64,000 bases of DNA, taken from contig CBDHFJ010000120.1 of NCBI GenBank assembly GCA_965262315.1, positions 1-64,000 of the forward strand. Direction: 5' to 3'. The notes under the pieces were generated by a model, which saw nothing but the letters and a program-made list of their open reading frames with translations, was not told the DNA's origin and made no database searches. Shown here piece by piece: positions 21,947 through 29,878 of this stretch. The translations under genes were made by a program, and so were the position numbers. Numbering within the stretch: the stretch's first letter is position 1; every line of letters starts with the position of its first letter. The stretch is from JBCCFK01 sp965262315 (lineage in GTDB: Bacteria; Actinomycetota; Acidimicrobiia; Acidimicrobiales; UBA8592).

Positions 21947-22984
21947 ATGGCCGTCAACGAGATGCTGACCGTCGACGACGACCCGATCGCGGTCATGGAA
22001 GCGTACGCAGCTCGCGGGTGGGGCGATGGACTCCCGCTCGTGCCGCCGACGGCGGCACGAGTCCACGCGATGCTCGACGCCTTGGGCGACGTCGACCACG
22101 ACGAGGTGCTCGCCGCGCTCCCGCCACGCGACGGTCAGGCCACGCGCCGGATGGTGGCGGTCAACGCCGTCCTGGCCGGCTGTGCTCCCGAGCAACTGCC
22201 GGTGTTGGTGTCGGCCGTTCGAGCGATCGCACGGGACGAGACCAACCTTCGTGGGGTCAACGCCACCACCCATCCAGTCGCTCCGCTGCTGATCGTCCAC
22301 GGCGAGATCGTGGAGGCCGGTGGCTTCAACAGCGGCCTGGGTGCGTTCGGCCCAGGTAATCGAGCCAACGCCGCCACCGGCCGGGCACTGCGCCTGATCC
22401 TCTTGCACATCGCCGGCGCACACCCGGGGCCCGGTGACGCGAGCACGCAGGGAAGCCCAGCGAAGTACGGCTTCTGCGTCGCCGAGAACACGGCGTCGTC
22501 CCCGTGGGGTGGCTACCCGGCCTCCGTCGGCGTGGACGCGCCATCCGCGGTCACGATCCACTTCGGCGAGGGCCCGCACAACTTCCACGACATGGAGTCC
22601 GAGGATCCCGAACGAATCCTGCGCAAGTGCGCATCGGCGATGACCTCGACCGGGCAGAACAACGCCTGCATCAGCCAGGGCGAGTACTTCGTGGCGCTGT
22701 GCCCCGAGCACGCGATGGTGTGTGCCGACCACGGTTGGAGCCGGGCCGACGTGTCCGCCTTCCTCTGGGAGCAGGCACAGATGCCGGTGGCCGAACTGCG
22801 AGCGGCATTCGATCTGCTGGCCTGGGCCGACTGGATGCAGGAGCTGCCCGACGACGCCATGGCGCCGATGACCGAGACCGCCGACAACATCAGGGTCTTC
22901 GTCGCGGGCGGCGCGGGCAAGCACTCCTGTGTCATGCCATCGTGGGGCATGACCCGATCCGTGACCGTGCCGGTGGAGCCATGA
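21947..22984 (+). CDS. Cysteine-containing partner protein of the UGSC selenoprotein, unknown function
   Basis: 345 residues, first gene of a four-gene coupled operon. I do not recognise a named domain. Features visible: GWGDGLPLVPPT near the N-terminus, a Gly/Asn-rich block (GAFGPGNRANAATGRAL), and conserved-looking cysteines in GFCVAENTASS, NNACISQGEYF, ALCPEHAMVCADHGW and GKHSCVMPSWG. No signal peptide or membrane segment is seen. The spread of Cys and His suggests metal or redox chemistry. From memory, a protein of this type is often found next to UGSC proteins; that association was not checked. Its stop overlaps the next ATG (ATGA, 22981-22984). Confidence 0.75.
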   Translation: MAVNEMLTVDDDPIAVMEAYAARGWGDGLPLVPPTAARVHAMLDALGDVDHDEVLAALPPRDGQATRRMVAVNAVLAGCAPEQLPVLVSAVRAIARDETNLRGVNATTHPVAPLLIVHGEIVEAGGFNSGLGAFGPGNRANAATGRALRLILLHIAGAHPGPGDASTQGSPAKYGFCVAENTASSPWGGYPASVGVDAPSAVTIHFGEGPHNFHDMESEDPERILRKCASAMTSTGQNNACISQGEYFVALCPEHAMVCADHGWSRADVSAFLWEQAQMPVAELRAAFDLLAWADWMQELPDDAMAPMTETADNIRVFVAGGAGKHSCVMPSWGMTRSVTVPVEP

Positions 22985-23505
22985 TCGAGATCTACGCACC
23001 CGAGGGCCTCGCCGCCTCCGCGGACGAGGCCCTGGCGGCGTCGGTGGGTCGACTGGCCGGCAAGCGGCTCGGCATCCTCGACAACACCAAACCCAACGCC
23101 GCCGTCCTCCTGCAGGGCATGGCCGCGCATCTGACCGAACGCGGCGGCTGCGATCTCGCCCTGGTCGAGACGAAGAACGCCGCGCTGGCTGCGCCCGACC
23201 AGGTCATGGGTCGTCTCATCAAGGAGGTCGAGCTCGTGTTGACGGGCTCGGCCGATTGAGGGAGCTGCACGTCGTGGAGTGTCCACGACGCCGTGCAACT
23301 CGAAGCACAGGGGATCCCCACGGTGGTGGTGACCACCACCAGGTTCCGCCGCCTCACCGAACAGGTGGCGTCGTCGCTCGGAGCCGACGATCTCCGCATC
23401 ATCGAGGTCGATCACCCGCTCGGCGGGACCGACCCGCAGACCGTCCAATCGTGGGCTCCCGACGCGGCCGACCAGGCCATGGCGTTGTTCCTCGGGGACC
23501 GATGA
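22981..23505 (+). CDS. UGSC-family selenoprotein (in-frame TGA read as selenocysteine 93)
   Basis: 174 residues if TGA at 23257-23259 is translated. Frame 1 runs from MIEIYAPEGLAAS through KRLGILDNTKPNA and ELVLTGSAD to the TGA. It then continues without a break as GSCTSWSVHDAVQLEAQGIP and TVVVTTTRFRRL to a second TGA at 23503-23505. The residues after the TGA give U-G-S-C, the motif that names this family. Cys homologues carry CGSC. Codon use is equally GC3-rich on both sides. A strong hairpin starts three bases after the TGA with its loop 19 bases away, as expected of a bacterial SECIS. The U93-x2-C96 pair suggests a thiol/selenol redox site. Substrate unknown. Both ends overlap neighbours by four bases. 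Confidence 0.85.
23257..23259 (+). other. Selenocysteine codon TGA
   Basis: In-frame TGA followed by GGG AGC TGC (Gly-Ser-Cys). Translation stopping here would leave a 92-residue fragment lacking the active site, and 243 bases of conserved downstream frame untranslated. Confidence 0.82.
23262..23301 (+). promoter_or_regulatory. Bacterial SECIS-type hairpin
   Basis: GAG (23262-23264) pairs with CTC (23299-23301), TGCACG (23266-23271) with CGTGCA (23292-23297) and TCGTGGA (23272-23278) with TCCACGA (23282-23288). The loop is GTG (23279-23281). One C/A mismatch and a 3-base bulge (23289-23291) interrupt the stem. The loop begins with G and lies 19 bases after the TGA, within the range known for bacterial SECIS elements read by SelB. 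Confidence 0.75.
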
Positions 23506-24335
23506 CGATCTCGATCGACCACGCCGGCAAGGCCGTCTTGGTGACCGGCGCCGGGGCCGGCATCGGCCGGGAGATCGCGCGGTGGTTCGGCCGCGCCGGC
23601 GCACAGGTGGCGGTGAACGACATCCGTGCCGACGAGGCGGAGGCGGTCGCGGCCGAGATCGACGACGAGGGTGGCGTCGCGGTCCCGGTCGTCGCTGACT
23701 GTCGCGACGACGCCGCCGTGGACCAGATGGTCGCCACCGTCGTTTCGACGTACGGCAGCCTCGACATCGCGGTGAACAACATCGGCATGATCCCCGCCGG
23801 ACGACGCCCCAGGCCGTTCGTGCAGTACCGCGGCGATGACTGGCGAGACATCGTCGACCAGAACCTCACCCTGGCTGCGCTGTGTGGCCGAGCCGAGGCC
23901 GAGGTCATGATCGGCCAGGACCGCGGGGGCGTCATCCTCTTCGTGACGTCGGGCGAGACCACTCGGCCTTCGCCGTACAACTCGATCTACGCCGCCGCCA
24001 AGGCCGCCATCAACCACCTCGTGACCTCGATGGCGGTCGAACTCGGCCCCGAGGGCATCCGCGTCCTGGCGATGGCACCGGGCACCACCATGACCGAGAC
24101 CGTCTCCGCAGCGTTCACCCCCGAGCGGGTGGAGCAGATCGTCGCGTCCACACCCTTGCGGCGGATGGTCGAACACGACGAACTCGCTCGATTGGCGGTG
24201 TTCCTGGGCAGCGACCTCGCCCGCGCCATCACCGGGCAGACCATCCTGGCCGACGCCGGAGCCTTTCTCAGCCGGAGCCGACCAGCCAACGACACCGGCC
24301 TCCGAAACCGTCTCGACGGGAGCAACGCCACATGA
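23502..24335 (+). CDS. Short-chain dehydrogenase/reductase in the selenoprotein operon
   Basis: 277 residues. The cofactor motif is VLVTGAGAGIGREIA, the acidic residue after strand 2 (VNDIRADEAE) hints at NAD(H), NNIG replaces NNAG, and the catalytic pair is YAAAK with an upstream Ser (FVTSGETT). The fold is complete to the C-terminal GQTILADAGA. It overlaps the selenoprotein stop (ATGA, 23502-23505) and the next gene (ATGA, 24332-24335), so it is part of the same translational unit. Substrate unknown. A pathway step feeding or using the selenoprotein is inferred from coupling only. Confidence 0.88.
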   Translation: MTISIDHAGKAVLVTGAGAGIGREIARWFGRAGAQVAVNDIRADEAEAVAAEIDDEGGVAVPVVADCRDDAAVDQMVATVVSTYGSLDIAVNNIGMIPAGRRPRPFVQYRGDDWRDIVDQNLTLAALCGRAEAEVMIGQDRGGVILFVTSGETTRPSPYNSIYAAAKAAINHLVTSMAVELGPEGIRVLAMAPGTTMTETVSAAFTPERVEQIVASTPLRRMVEHDELARLAVFLGSDLARAITGQTILADAGAFLSRSRPANDTGLRNRLDGSNAT

Positions 24336-24580
24336 CCATCGATGTCCACACTGCAACCCAGGCCCTCACGGAAGCGGCAGCGCTGGTGCGAGCGGACGGC
24401 GGCGACCTCGTGGTCGACGACGTCGACGGGGTGACCATCCGCGCACACCTGGTCATCGAGGGGGCCGAGTGCGCCGAGTGCGTGATGCCGCGGCAGTTTC
24501 TCGAGCAGGTCGCCCTCGACATCGTCCGCCGACAGCTTCCCAGTGTCGGCAAGGTCGAGATCTCGGATCCCCGGGACTAG
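24332..24580 (+). CDS. NifU C-terminal-like CxxC protein
   Basis: 82 residues, last of the coupled genes. The sequence follows the NifU/NfuA C-terminal fold: ALVRADGGDLVVDDVDG, then a strand, then the cysteine pair ECAEC (CxxC) and ending VGKVEISDP. NifU-C domains carry or transfer Fe-S clusters, or act as thiol carriers when alone. Here the pair is C-A-E-C where most members have CxxC with Gly or Ser, so cluster binding is plausible but not shown. The four-base overlap with the SDR gene implies that it acts with the selenoprotein system. Confidence 0.75.
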   Translation: MTIDVHTATQALTEAAALVRADGGDLVVDDVDGVTIRAHLVIEGAECAECVMPRQFLEQVALDIVRRQLPSVGKVEISDPRD

Positions 24581-24607
24581 TGTCACGAACGGCGTCGAGG
24601 AGGAACG

Positions 24608-25027
24608 ATGGCGAAAGACCCGAAGATCGATCGGCTGCATGCAGCACCACTGTTCGCTGGCTGTGACAAGAAGGAACTCGAGCGATTGGCGTCGGCGATC
24701 GACACCATCGACGTCTCGTCGGGCAAGGCCCTCATCCGACAGGGGACGGTGACCCACGAGGCCTTCGTCATCGAGAGCGGTGAGGCCGACGTGACCATCG
24801 ACGGGGAGCACGTGGCCACGATCCCGGCCGGCGAGATGATCGGCGAGATCGGCCTGCTGACCCGGCTGCCGGCGTCGGCCACCGTGACCGCCAAGACCGA
24901 CATGACCGTCCTGGTCATCCCCCATCAGCGGTTCGAGGCCGTCGCCGACGACACGCCCGGCCTGGGCATGGCGATCGCCAAGGAGCTCGCGCAGCGGCTC
25001 CACGCCACCGACGCCGGCCTGCACTGA
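24608..25027 (+). CDS. Cyclic nucleotide-binding domain protein without DNA-binding domain
   Basis: 139 residues, essentially a single CRP-type beta-roll: HAAPLFAGCDKKELERLA at the start, GTVTHEAFVIESGEADVTI, and the phosphate-binding cassette position GEMIGEIGLLTRLPASATV (about 76-94). There is no C-terminal helix-turn-helix, so it is not a transcription factor by itself. It starts 27 bases after the CxxC gene on the same strand, with a GGAGGA ribosome binding site, and may be the fifth gene of the operon. Confidence 0.85.
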   Translation: MAKDPKIDRLHAAPLFAGCDKKELERLASAIDTIDVSSGKALIRQGTVTHEAFVIESGEADVTIDGEHVATIPAGEMIGEIGLLTRLPASATVTAKTDMTVLVIPHQRFEAVADDTPGLGMAIAKELAQRLHATDAGLH

Positions 25028-25034
25028 CCGTCGG

Positions 25035-25050
25035 CCGGGGCCGGCCCCGG
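25035..25050. terminator. Palindromic terminator between convergent genes
   Basis: A perfect 16-bp palindrome (CCGGGGCC followed by GGCCCCGG) fills the 25-base gap between two convergent genes. Likely bidirectional. Confidence 0.5.
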
Positions 25051-25052
25051 AG

Positions 25053-26216
25053 TCAGCTCAGGCAGGAGCGGATGGCGGCGTTGAGGCGCCGCGTCCGCGG
25101 GTCGCCGGCGATGTCGCCACCCATCTGGTTCATGACGTAGCCGTAGGCGACCCCGGATTCGGGGTGGGCGTAGCCGAGCGAGCCGCCGGCGCCGGCGTGG
25201 CCGTAGGCGCCGTCGGCGATCATCTCGCTGAGTTCGTGGTGGAGCATCATTCCGTGGCCGAACCGGGTCTCGACCACCAGTGACCTGTCGGGCGCCAGGA
25301 CCTGCTCGGCGCGCATGGCGTCGACGGTGTCGGGGTCGAGCAGACGGACACCGTCGACCTCGCCGATGGTTGCCGCGTACATGCGGCTGAGGCTGCGCGC
25401 GTTGGTGATGCCGTTGGCGGCCGGCATCTCGGTGGCATGAACGGCTCGGCTGTTGAACGGGTTCTTGGCGTGATCGAACGCCAACAGGAGACCGTCCATG
25501 GTCAGCGCCCGGCCTCCGGTCGTGCCCGGGCCGGCCACCTTCAGCATGAGCTCGAGGGTCTCGGGGTCGCTGGGGGGCGGCGACGGTTCGAGGGTCGACA
25601 CCCGATGCTCGTGCTCCTCGGGCAGGCCGATCCAGAAGTCGAGGCCGAGGGGCCCGGCGATCTCCTCGTTGAACCAGACGCCCATGGTGCGGCCGTCGAT
25701 GCGGCGGAGGAGCTCACCGGCGAGCCAGCCATAGGTGACGGCGTGGTAGCCGTGGGCGGTGCCCGGCTCCCACATCGGCGCCTGCGCCGCGAGCGCCTCG
25801 ACCACCGGGCCGACGGCCATCAGGTCGTCGAACGTCAGCGTGGCGTCGACGGCCGGAATGCCCGCCTGGTGGCTCATCATCTGGCTCACGCTGATGTCAC
25901 CCTTGCCGTTCTGGGCGAATTCGGGCCAGTGATCGGCCACCTTGTCGTCGTAGGCCAGCTTGCCGTCCTGGACGAGGCGGGCGATGCAGATGGCCGCCGC
26001 ACCCTTGGTGGTGGAGAAGACGAGCTGGAGCGTCTGGTCGTCCCAGGCCCGCCCGCTGGCCTTGTCGGCGACGCCGGCCCAGAGGTCGACCACCGCTTCG
26101 CCGTCGACGTGCAGGCAGAAGCCCGCGCCCAGCTCGTTCGCGTCCTCGAAGTTCTGGGCGAAGGCATCGGCCACCGCGCCGTAGCCCTCGTCGACGGTTC
26201 CCTGGATGTCGGTCAT
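25053..26216 (-). CDS. Beta-lactamase-fold serine hydrolase (EstB / class C type)
   Basis: 387 residues, no signal peptide. The active-site SxxK is S68-T-T-K (FSTTKGA). The likely second motif is the tyrosine of YHAVTYGW, and a late HAGAGGSLGYA fits the third (HxG) block. Family members include esterases, D-aminopeptidases and lactonases; without export a penicillinase role is unlikely. The ATG at 26216 lies six bases after a -10 box (TACGCT), which argues against a longer upstream frame. Confidence 0.88.
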   Translation of the reverse strand: MTDIQGTVDEGYGAVADAFAQNFEDANELGAGFCLHVDGEAVVDLWAGVADKASGRAWDDQTLQLVFSTTKGAAAICIARLVQDGKLAYDDKVADHWPEFAQNGKGDISVSQMMSHQAGIPAVDATLTFDDLMAVGPVVEALAAQAPMWEPGTAHGYHAVTYGWLAGELLRRIDGRTMGVWFNEEIAGPLGLDFWIGLPEEHEHRVSTLEPSPPPSDPETLELMLKVAGPGTTGGRALTMDGLLLAFDHAKNPFNSRAVHATEMPAANGITNARSLSRMYAATIGEVDGVRLLDPDTVDAMRAEQVLAPDRSLVVETRFGHGMMLHHELSEMIADGAYGHAGAGGSLGYAHPESGVAYGYVMNQMGGDIAGDPRTRRLNAAIRSCLS

Positions 26217-26222
26217 GGCGGC

Positions 26223-26228
26223 AGCGTA
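26223..26228 (-). promoter_or_regulatory. -10 element of the serine hydrolase gene
   Basis: TACGCT on the minus strand, six bases before the ATG at 26216. Confidence 0.5.
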
Positions 26229-26271
26229 CGGGATACGCCGCAGCTGCGTTTGCTGCCGGGTCGGCGCTCGG

Positions 26272-27123
26272 TCAGGGCTTGGACGCCTCCAGGACGAGCA
26301 GCCAGGGGAGGTCGGTGAGGGCCAGGTCGAGCACGTCGGGCCAGATCGGGTAGATGGGGTTGGTCGTGGTGACGGTGCGGTCGACGGGGTGCTCCTGGAT
26401 GTCCTCGACCCGCAGACCGGCGCCGACGGCTGCCGCAAAGTAGGTGGAAATGGGTCGGCCCTGATTCCGAACGAACGGCATGTCCAACTCGTCACGGAAG
26501 AACGCCTGGCCGCCCAAGTACGCCATGGCGGGGTGTGGATCGGAGATCACCAGACGTCCCCCGGGCGCCAAGACGCGGGCGAACTCGGCGAACACCGGCT
26601 CGAGATCGACCGCGTGGCACACGGCGAGCGACGACGTGACCAGGTCCATCGACCCCGCGTCGACGGGCAGCCGTTCGAACGGCGCCTCGACGAACACCGC
26701 GTCGGGGACCGAGGACCTGGCGACGTCGAGCATTGCGGGAGTCATGTCGCATCCCGTGACGTCGTACCCGAGCTCGACGAGCGTTCGCGCCTTGCGGCCC
26801 GTTCCACAGCCGGCGTCGAGGGCTCGTCGCCCGCTGTTGGCCGCAGCGATGTCGGTGAGGATCGGGCCGGTGACGGCCTCGTCGGTGTCGATCAGCGGGT
26901 TGGGGCTGTCGTAGGTCGCGGACCATGCGGTGTAGCCGTCCACGACGCCGAGCTCCCGCGTGCCGAGCTTGAGTTGGAGGATCTCGTTGTCGTCCGCAGC
27001 GGCGGCCAGGTCGATGAGCTGGCGGTACGCCATGTCGGTTTCAGCGCCGTCCTCCATCCAGCGCCTGAGCAGGGCGAGGCCTGCCAGGCCGAGCGCGTAG
27101 TGGCCGAGGGTCGTGTCCGTCAT
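26272..27123 (-). CDS. Class I SAM-dependent methyltransferase
   Basis: 283 residues. An N-terminal helical extension of about 65 residues precedes YTAWSATYDSPNP and the AdoMet domain. Motif I is LDAGCGTGRKA, followed by GCDMTPAML; post-motif segments are DLVTSSLAVCH and LAPGGRLVISDPHP. It is probably a small-molecule methyltransferase. Substrate unknown. The -10 box TACCCT lies six bases before the ATG. Confidence 0.85.
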   Translation of the reverse strand: MTDTTLGHYALGLAGLALLRRWMEDGAETDMAYRQLIDLAAAADDNEILQLKLGTRELGVVDGYTAWSATYDSPNPLIDTDEAVTGPILTDIAAANSGRRALDAGCGTGRKARTLVELGYDVTGCDMTPAMLDVARSSVPDAVFVEAPFERLPVDAGSMDLVTSSLAVCHAVDLEPVFAEFARVLAPGGRLVISDPHPAMAYLGGQAFFRDELDMPFVRNQGRPISTYFAAAVGAGLRVEDIQEHPVDRTVTTTNPIYPIWPDVLDLALTDLPWLLVLEASKP

Positions 27124-27129
27124 GGCGCG

Positions 27130-27135
27130 AGGGTA
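27130..27135 (-). promoter_or_regulatory. -10 element of the methyltransferase gene
   Basis: TACCCT on the minus strand, six bases before the ATG at 27123. A CTGACGACCGTCG element lies upstream. Confidence 0.5.
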
Positions 27136-27185
27136 GAGCTCGAGGGATCGACGGTCGTCAGATTTCGGTCAGCGAAGGTGCCGGC

Positions 27186-27590
27186 TCAGCCCGCGCCCGC
27201 GGCCTCGGCGACTGCGGCGAGTCGTCCGAGGAAGAACTCCCAGCCGGAGCGGTAGTCGGCGGATTCCGCCTCGGTCGTGGCGGTCTGCTCGACCTCCACG
27301 GTCGTGATCCCCGAGTCCTGGGAGAGCTGCACGCGCACGGTGCTGATCGGGACGTCCTCGTGGTCCCACGACCACGTGAACCCGAACAGGCGTGGTGGGT
27401 CGACGCTGATCACCTCACCCCGGAGGTGGACGTCGGGACCCTCCCAGTGGAAGTGGTAGGCACCGCCCGGCCGGAGATCGATCTCGGCGCTGGACGGCCA
27501 CCATTGCACGAGGCCTGCCGGTGTGGTCAGGAGGGCGAACACGGTCGCGGCGGGAGCGGCGACCCTCCGCTCGACGGTGGTCAGCATCAT
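27186..27590 (-). CDS. SRPBCC / AHSA1-type ligand-binding protein
   Basis: 134 residues. The helix-grip pattern is clear: VERRVAAPAATVFALLTTPAGLVQWW at the start (here given by its ends VERRV and VQWW), GGAYHFHWEG, VISVDPPRLFGFTWSWD and a C-terminal amphipathic helix. Such proteins bind hydrophobic ligands and are often coexpressed with VOC proteins. The ATG overlaps the stop of the VOC gene (ATGA, 27587-27590). A second Met follows immediately. Confidence 0.85.
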   Translation of the reverse strand: MMLTTVERRVAAPAATVFALLTTPAGLVQWWPSSAEIDLRPGGAYHFHWEGPDVHLRGEVISVDPPRLFGFTWSWDHEDVPISTVRVQLSQDSGITTVEVEQTATTEAESADYRSGWEFFLGRLAAVAEAAGAG

Positions 27591-27979
27591 GGGGAACCCC
27601 CGGGCTCGATCAGGTCCCACCGGTTGCCGCATCGATCCTCGAACACGACGACCGTGCCGTAGGGCTCGTGGCGCGGCTCCTCGGTGAAGACGACACCGGC
27701 GTCCTGCATGTGGGCGTACCGGCCGGCGAAGTCGTCGGTGTACAGGAAGAAGCCGACCCGACCTCCGGTCTGGTTGCCGACTGCCGTCTCCTGGGCCTCG
27801 CCGTCGGCGCGGGCGAGCAGGATGCCGGTCTCGGCGCCCGGCGGCCGGACGACGACCCAACGCTTGGCACCCTGATCGACGTCCTCGGACAGCTCGAAGC
27901 CCAACGCCTTGGTGTAGAACTCGATCGCGTCGTCGTAGTCGTCGACGACGATCGTGAACAGTCCGACGTGCGTCCCCAT
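27587..27979 (-). CDS. VOC-superfamily (glyoxalase/bleomycin-resistance-like) protein
   Basis: 130 residues, two beta-alpha-beta-beta-beta modules. Module one contains HVGLFTIVVDDYDDAIEFY (H3 is a candidate metal ligand), module two GRVGFFLYTDDFAGRYA. The end (VVFEDRCGNRWDLIEP) carries the usual glutamate position. Activity unknown. The ATG at 27979 is preferred over one nine codons upstream because the fold begins there. It is coupled to the SRPBCC gene downstream. Confidence 0.85.
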   Translation of the reverse strand: MGTHVGLFTIVVDDYDDAIEFYTKALGFELSEDVDQGAKRWVVVRPPGAETGILLARADGEAQETAVGNQTGGRVGFFLYTDDFAGRYAHMQDAGVVFTEEPRHEPYGTVVVFEDRCGNRWDLIEPGGSP

Positions 27980-28085
27980 GCGCCGAGCCTGCCACATCCG
28001 GCTCACCCGGGCGTCGGGAGCGAAGAGGCCTCGCTGAGGAGCGAACTGGGGCTGCAGGGGAACACGCGTCCCGCTGCGGAAGAAA

Positions 28086-28100
28086 CTGACGGGTCGTCAG
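28086..28100. promoter_or_regulatory. Operator-like dyad upstream of the amidohydrolase gene
   Basis: CTGACG (28086-28091) and CGTCAG (28095-28100) around GGT. The same CTGAC-N5-GTCAG pattern occurs at 35073-35087, and a degenerate copy occurs near 27150. Confidence 0.45.
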
Positions 28101-28116
28101 ATATCGGCCACGGAAC

Positions 28117-28122
28117 TACGAT
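28117..28122 (+). promoter_or_regulatory. -10 element of the amidohydrolase gene
   Basis: TACGAT, seven bases before the ATG at 28130. Confidence 0.5.
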
Positions 28123-28129
28123 CCCGACC

Positions 28130-29878
28130 ATGGCTGGTATCGACTACCTCATCAGCGGCGGCACGGTGATCGACGGCACAGGGGCACCGGGGGTCAGCGC
28201 CGACGTGGCCGTTGCCGGCGGGCGCATCGTCGCGATCGGCGACCTGTCGGACCGACACGGCGATGCCGCCGAGGTCGTCGACGCCACGGGACACATCGTC
28301 TGCCCGGGGTTCGTCGATCCGCACACCCACTACGACGCGCAGCTCTTCTGGGATCCGTACTGCACGCCGTCGAACCTCCACGGGGTGACCAGCGTGGTGA
28401 TGGGCAACTGCGGCTTCACGCTCGCGCCGCTGTCCAGCGAGGCCGACGCCGACTACATCCGCCGGATGATGGTCAAGGTCGAGGGCATGCCCCTCGACGC
28501 ACTCGAGCAGGGCATCGAGTGGAACTGGAACTCCTTCGGCGACTACCTCGACCGCCTGGAGGGCAACGTCGGGATGAACGTGGCCACGATGGTCGGGCAC
28601 TGCGCGATCCGCCGCACGGTGATGGGCGACGACGCCACCGAGCGCGAGGCCACGCCCGACGAGCTCGAGCAGATGAAGCAGCTCCTGGCGACCTGTCTGG
28701 ACGCCGGCGGGTTCGGGTTCTCCACCACGCGCTCACGGACGCACAACGACGGGGCCGGCAAGCCCGTGCCCTCTCGTGTGGCCGGCGAGGACGAGGTGTT
28801 GGCGCTCTGCGAGGTGGTCAGCCATCACGAGGGCACGACGCTCGAGTGGGCCAGCGACGGATGCCTCAGCGGGTTCGAGCCCGACGAGATCGACCTCATG
28901 GCCAACATGTCGCTGGTGGGCAAGCGGCCGCTGAACTGGAACGTGCTCACGGTCGACTCGGCTCGTCCCGACGACTACCGCAATCAGATCAAGGCGCTCG
29001 AGACCTGCACCGAGCGAGGCGCCCGGGTGGTCGCGCTCACCATGCCGGTCCTGGTCGGGATGAACATGAGCTTCCTGACGTACTGCGCGCTCAACATGAT
29101 GCCGGACTGGGGGCCGATCCTCGGGCTGCCGGTGTCGGAGCGCATGGAGAAGCTGCGCGACCCCGAGACCCGTCGGTTCCTCGAGGAGCGGGCGGCCTCG
29201 CCCGACGCCGGGGTGTTCAGCCGGCTGACCGGTTGGGGTGGCTACCGCATCGGTGACACCTACTCGGCCGAGAACGAGGGGCTGAAGGGCCGCCTGGTCG
29301 GCGACATCGCCCGCGAGCGCGGCGTGCGCGACTTCTACTGCCTCCTGGACATCGTGCTGGCCGACGACCTCCGCACCGTGCTCTGGCCCGGCGCCACCGA
29401 CGACGACCCCGCCAGCTGGTTCATGCGCTCCGAGGCGTGGGAGCACCCCGACGTGATGATCGGGGGTTCCGACGCCGGCGCCCACCTGGACCGCATGGCC
29501 GGTGCGCCGTACACGACGGCCTGGCTGCACGACACCATCCACGGCAAGCAACTCACCTCGCTCGAACAGACCATCCATCACCTCACCGAGGTGCCCGCGC
29601 GACTGTTCGGGTTCAAGCAGCGCGGCGTCATCCGCGAGGGTTGGCACGCCGACCTGGTGGTCTTCGACCCCGACACGGTCAACGCGGGTGAGGTGGTGCT
29701 GGTCGAGGACCTGCCCGGCGGCGAGGGCCGCCTCTACGCAGACAGCTCGGGTGTGGCTCGGGTGTTCGTCAACGGCGTGCCCACCGTGGTCGACGGTCAG
29801 GCCACCGACGTCCTGCCCGGCACGGTGTTCCGCAGCGGCCGCGACACCGAGACGGTCACCATCCCCGCCGAGGCCTGA
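28130..29878 (+). CDS. D-aminoacylase-type amidohydrolase (amidohydrolase 3 family)
   Basis: 582 residues. The metal-binding start of the barrel is FVDPHTHYDAQLFWDP (about residues 62-77), followed by GVTSVVMGNCGFTLAP with the cysteine typical of N-acyl-D-amino-acid deacylases. Further motifs are MVGHCAIRR, GGSDAGAHLDRMAG and the C-terminal REGWHADLVVFDPDTV, which closes the small beta domain. The likely reaction is hydrolysis of an N-acyl or cyclic amide; the natural substrate is unknown. It sits behind a CTGAC-N5-GTCAG dyad, so a dedicated regulator is likely. Confidence 0.88.
   Translation: MAGIDYLISGGTVIDGTGAPGVSADVAVAGGRIVAIGDLSDRHGDAAEVVDATGHIVCPGFVDPHTHYDAQLFWDPYCTPSNLHGVTSVVMGNCGFTLAPLSSEADADYIRRMMVKVEGMPLDALEQGIEWNWNSFGDYLDRLEGNVGMNVATMVGHCAIRRTVMGDDATEREATPDELEQMKQLLATCLDAGGFGFSTTRSRTHNDGAGKPVPSRVAGEDEVLALCEVVSHHEGTTLEWASDGCLSGFEPDEIDLMANMSLVGKRPLNWNVLTVDSARPDDYRNQIKALETCTERGARVVALTMPVLVGMNMSFLTYCALNMMPDWGPILGLPVSERMEKLRDPETRRFLEERAASPDAGVFSRLTGWGGYRIGDTYSAENEGLKGRLVGDIARERGVRDFYCLLDIVLADDLRTVLWPGATDDDPASWFMRSEAWEHPDVMIGGSDAGAHLDRMAGAPYTTAWLHDTIHGKQLTSLEQTIHHLTEVPARLFGFKQRGVIREGWHADLVVFDPDTVNAGEVVLVEDLPGGEGRLYADSSGVARVFVNGVPTVVDGQATDVLPGTVFRSGRDTETVTIPAEA

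Noticed and set aside
23257..23259. TGA taken as an ordinary stop, giving a 92-residue protein and a separate 70-residue downstream protein
   Set aside because: The downstream frame continues in phase as conserved sequence starting with Gly-Ser-Cys, has no start codon with a ribosome binding site before it, and is preceded by a SECIS-type hairpin.
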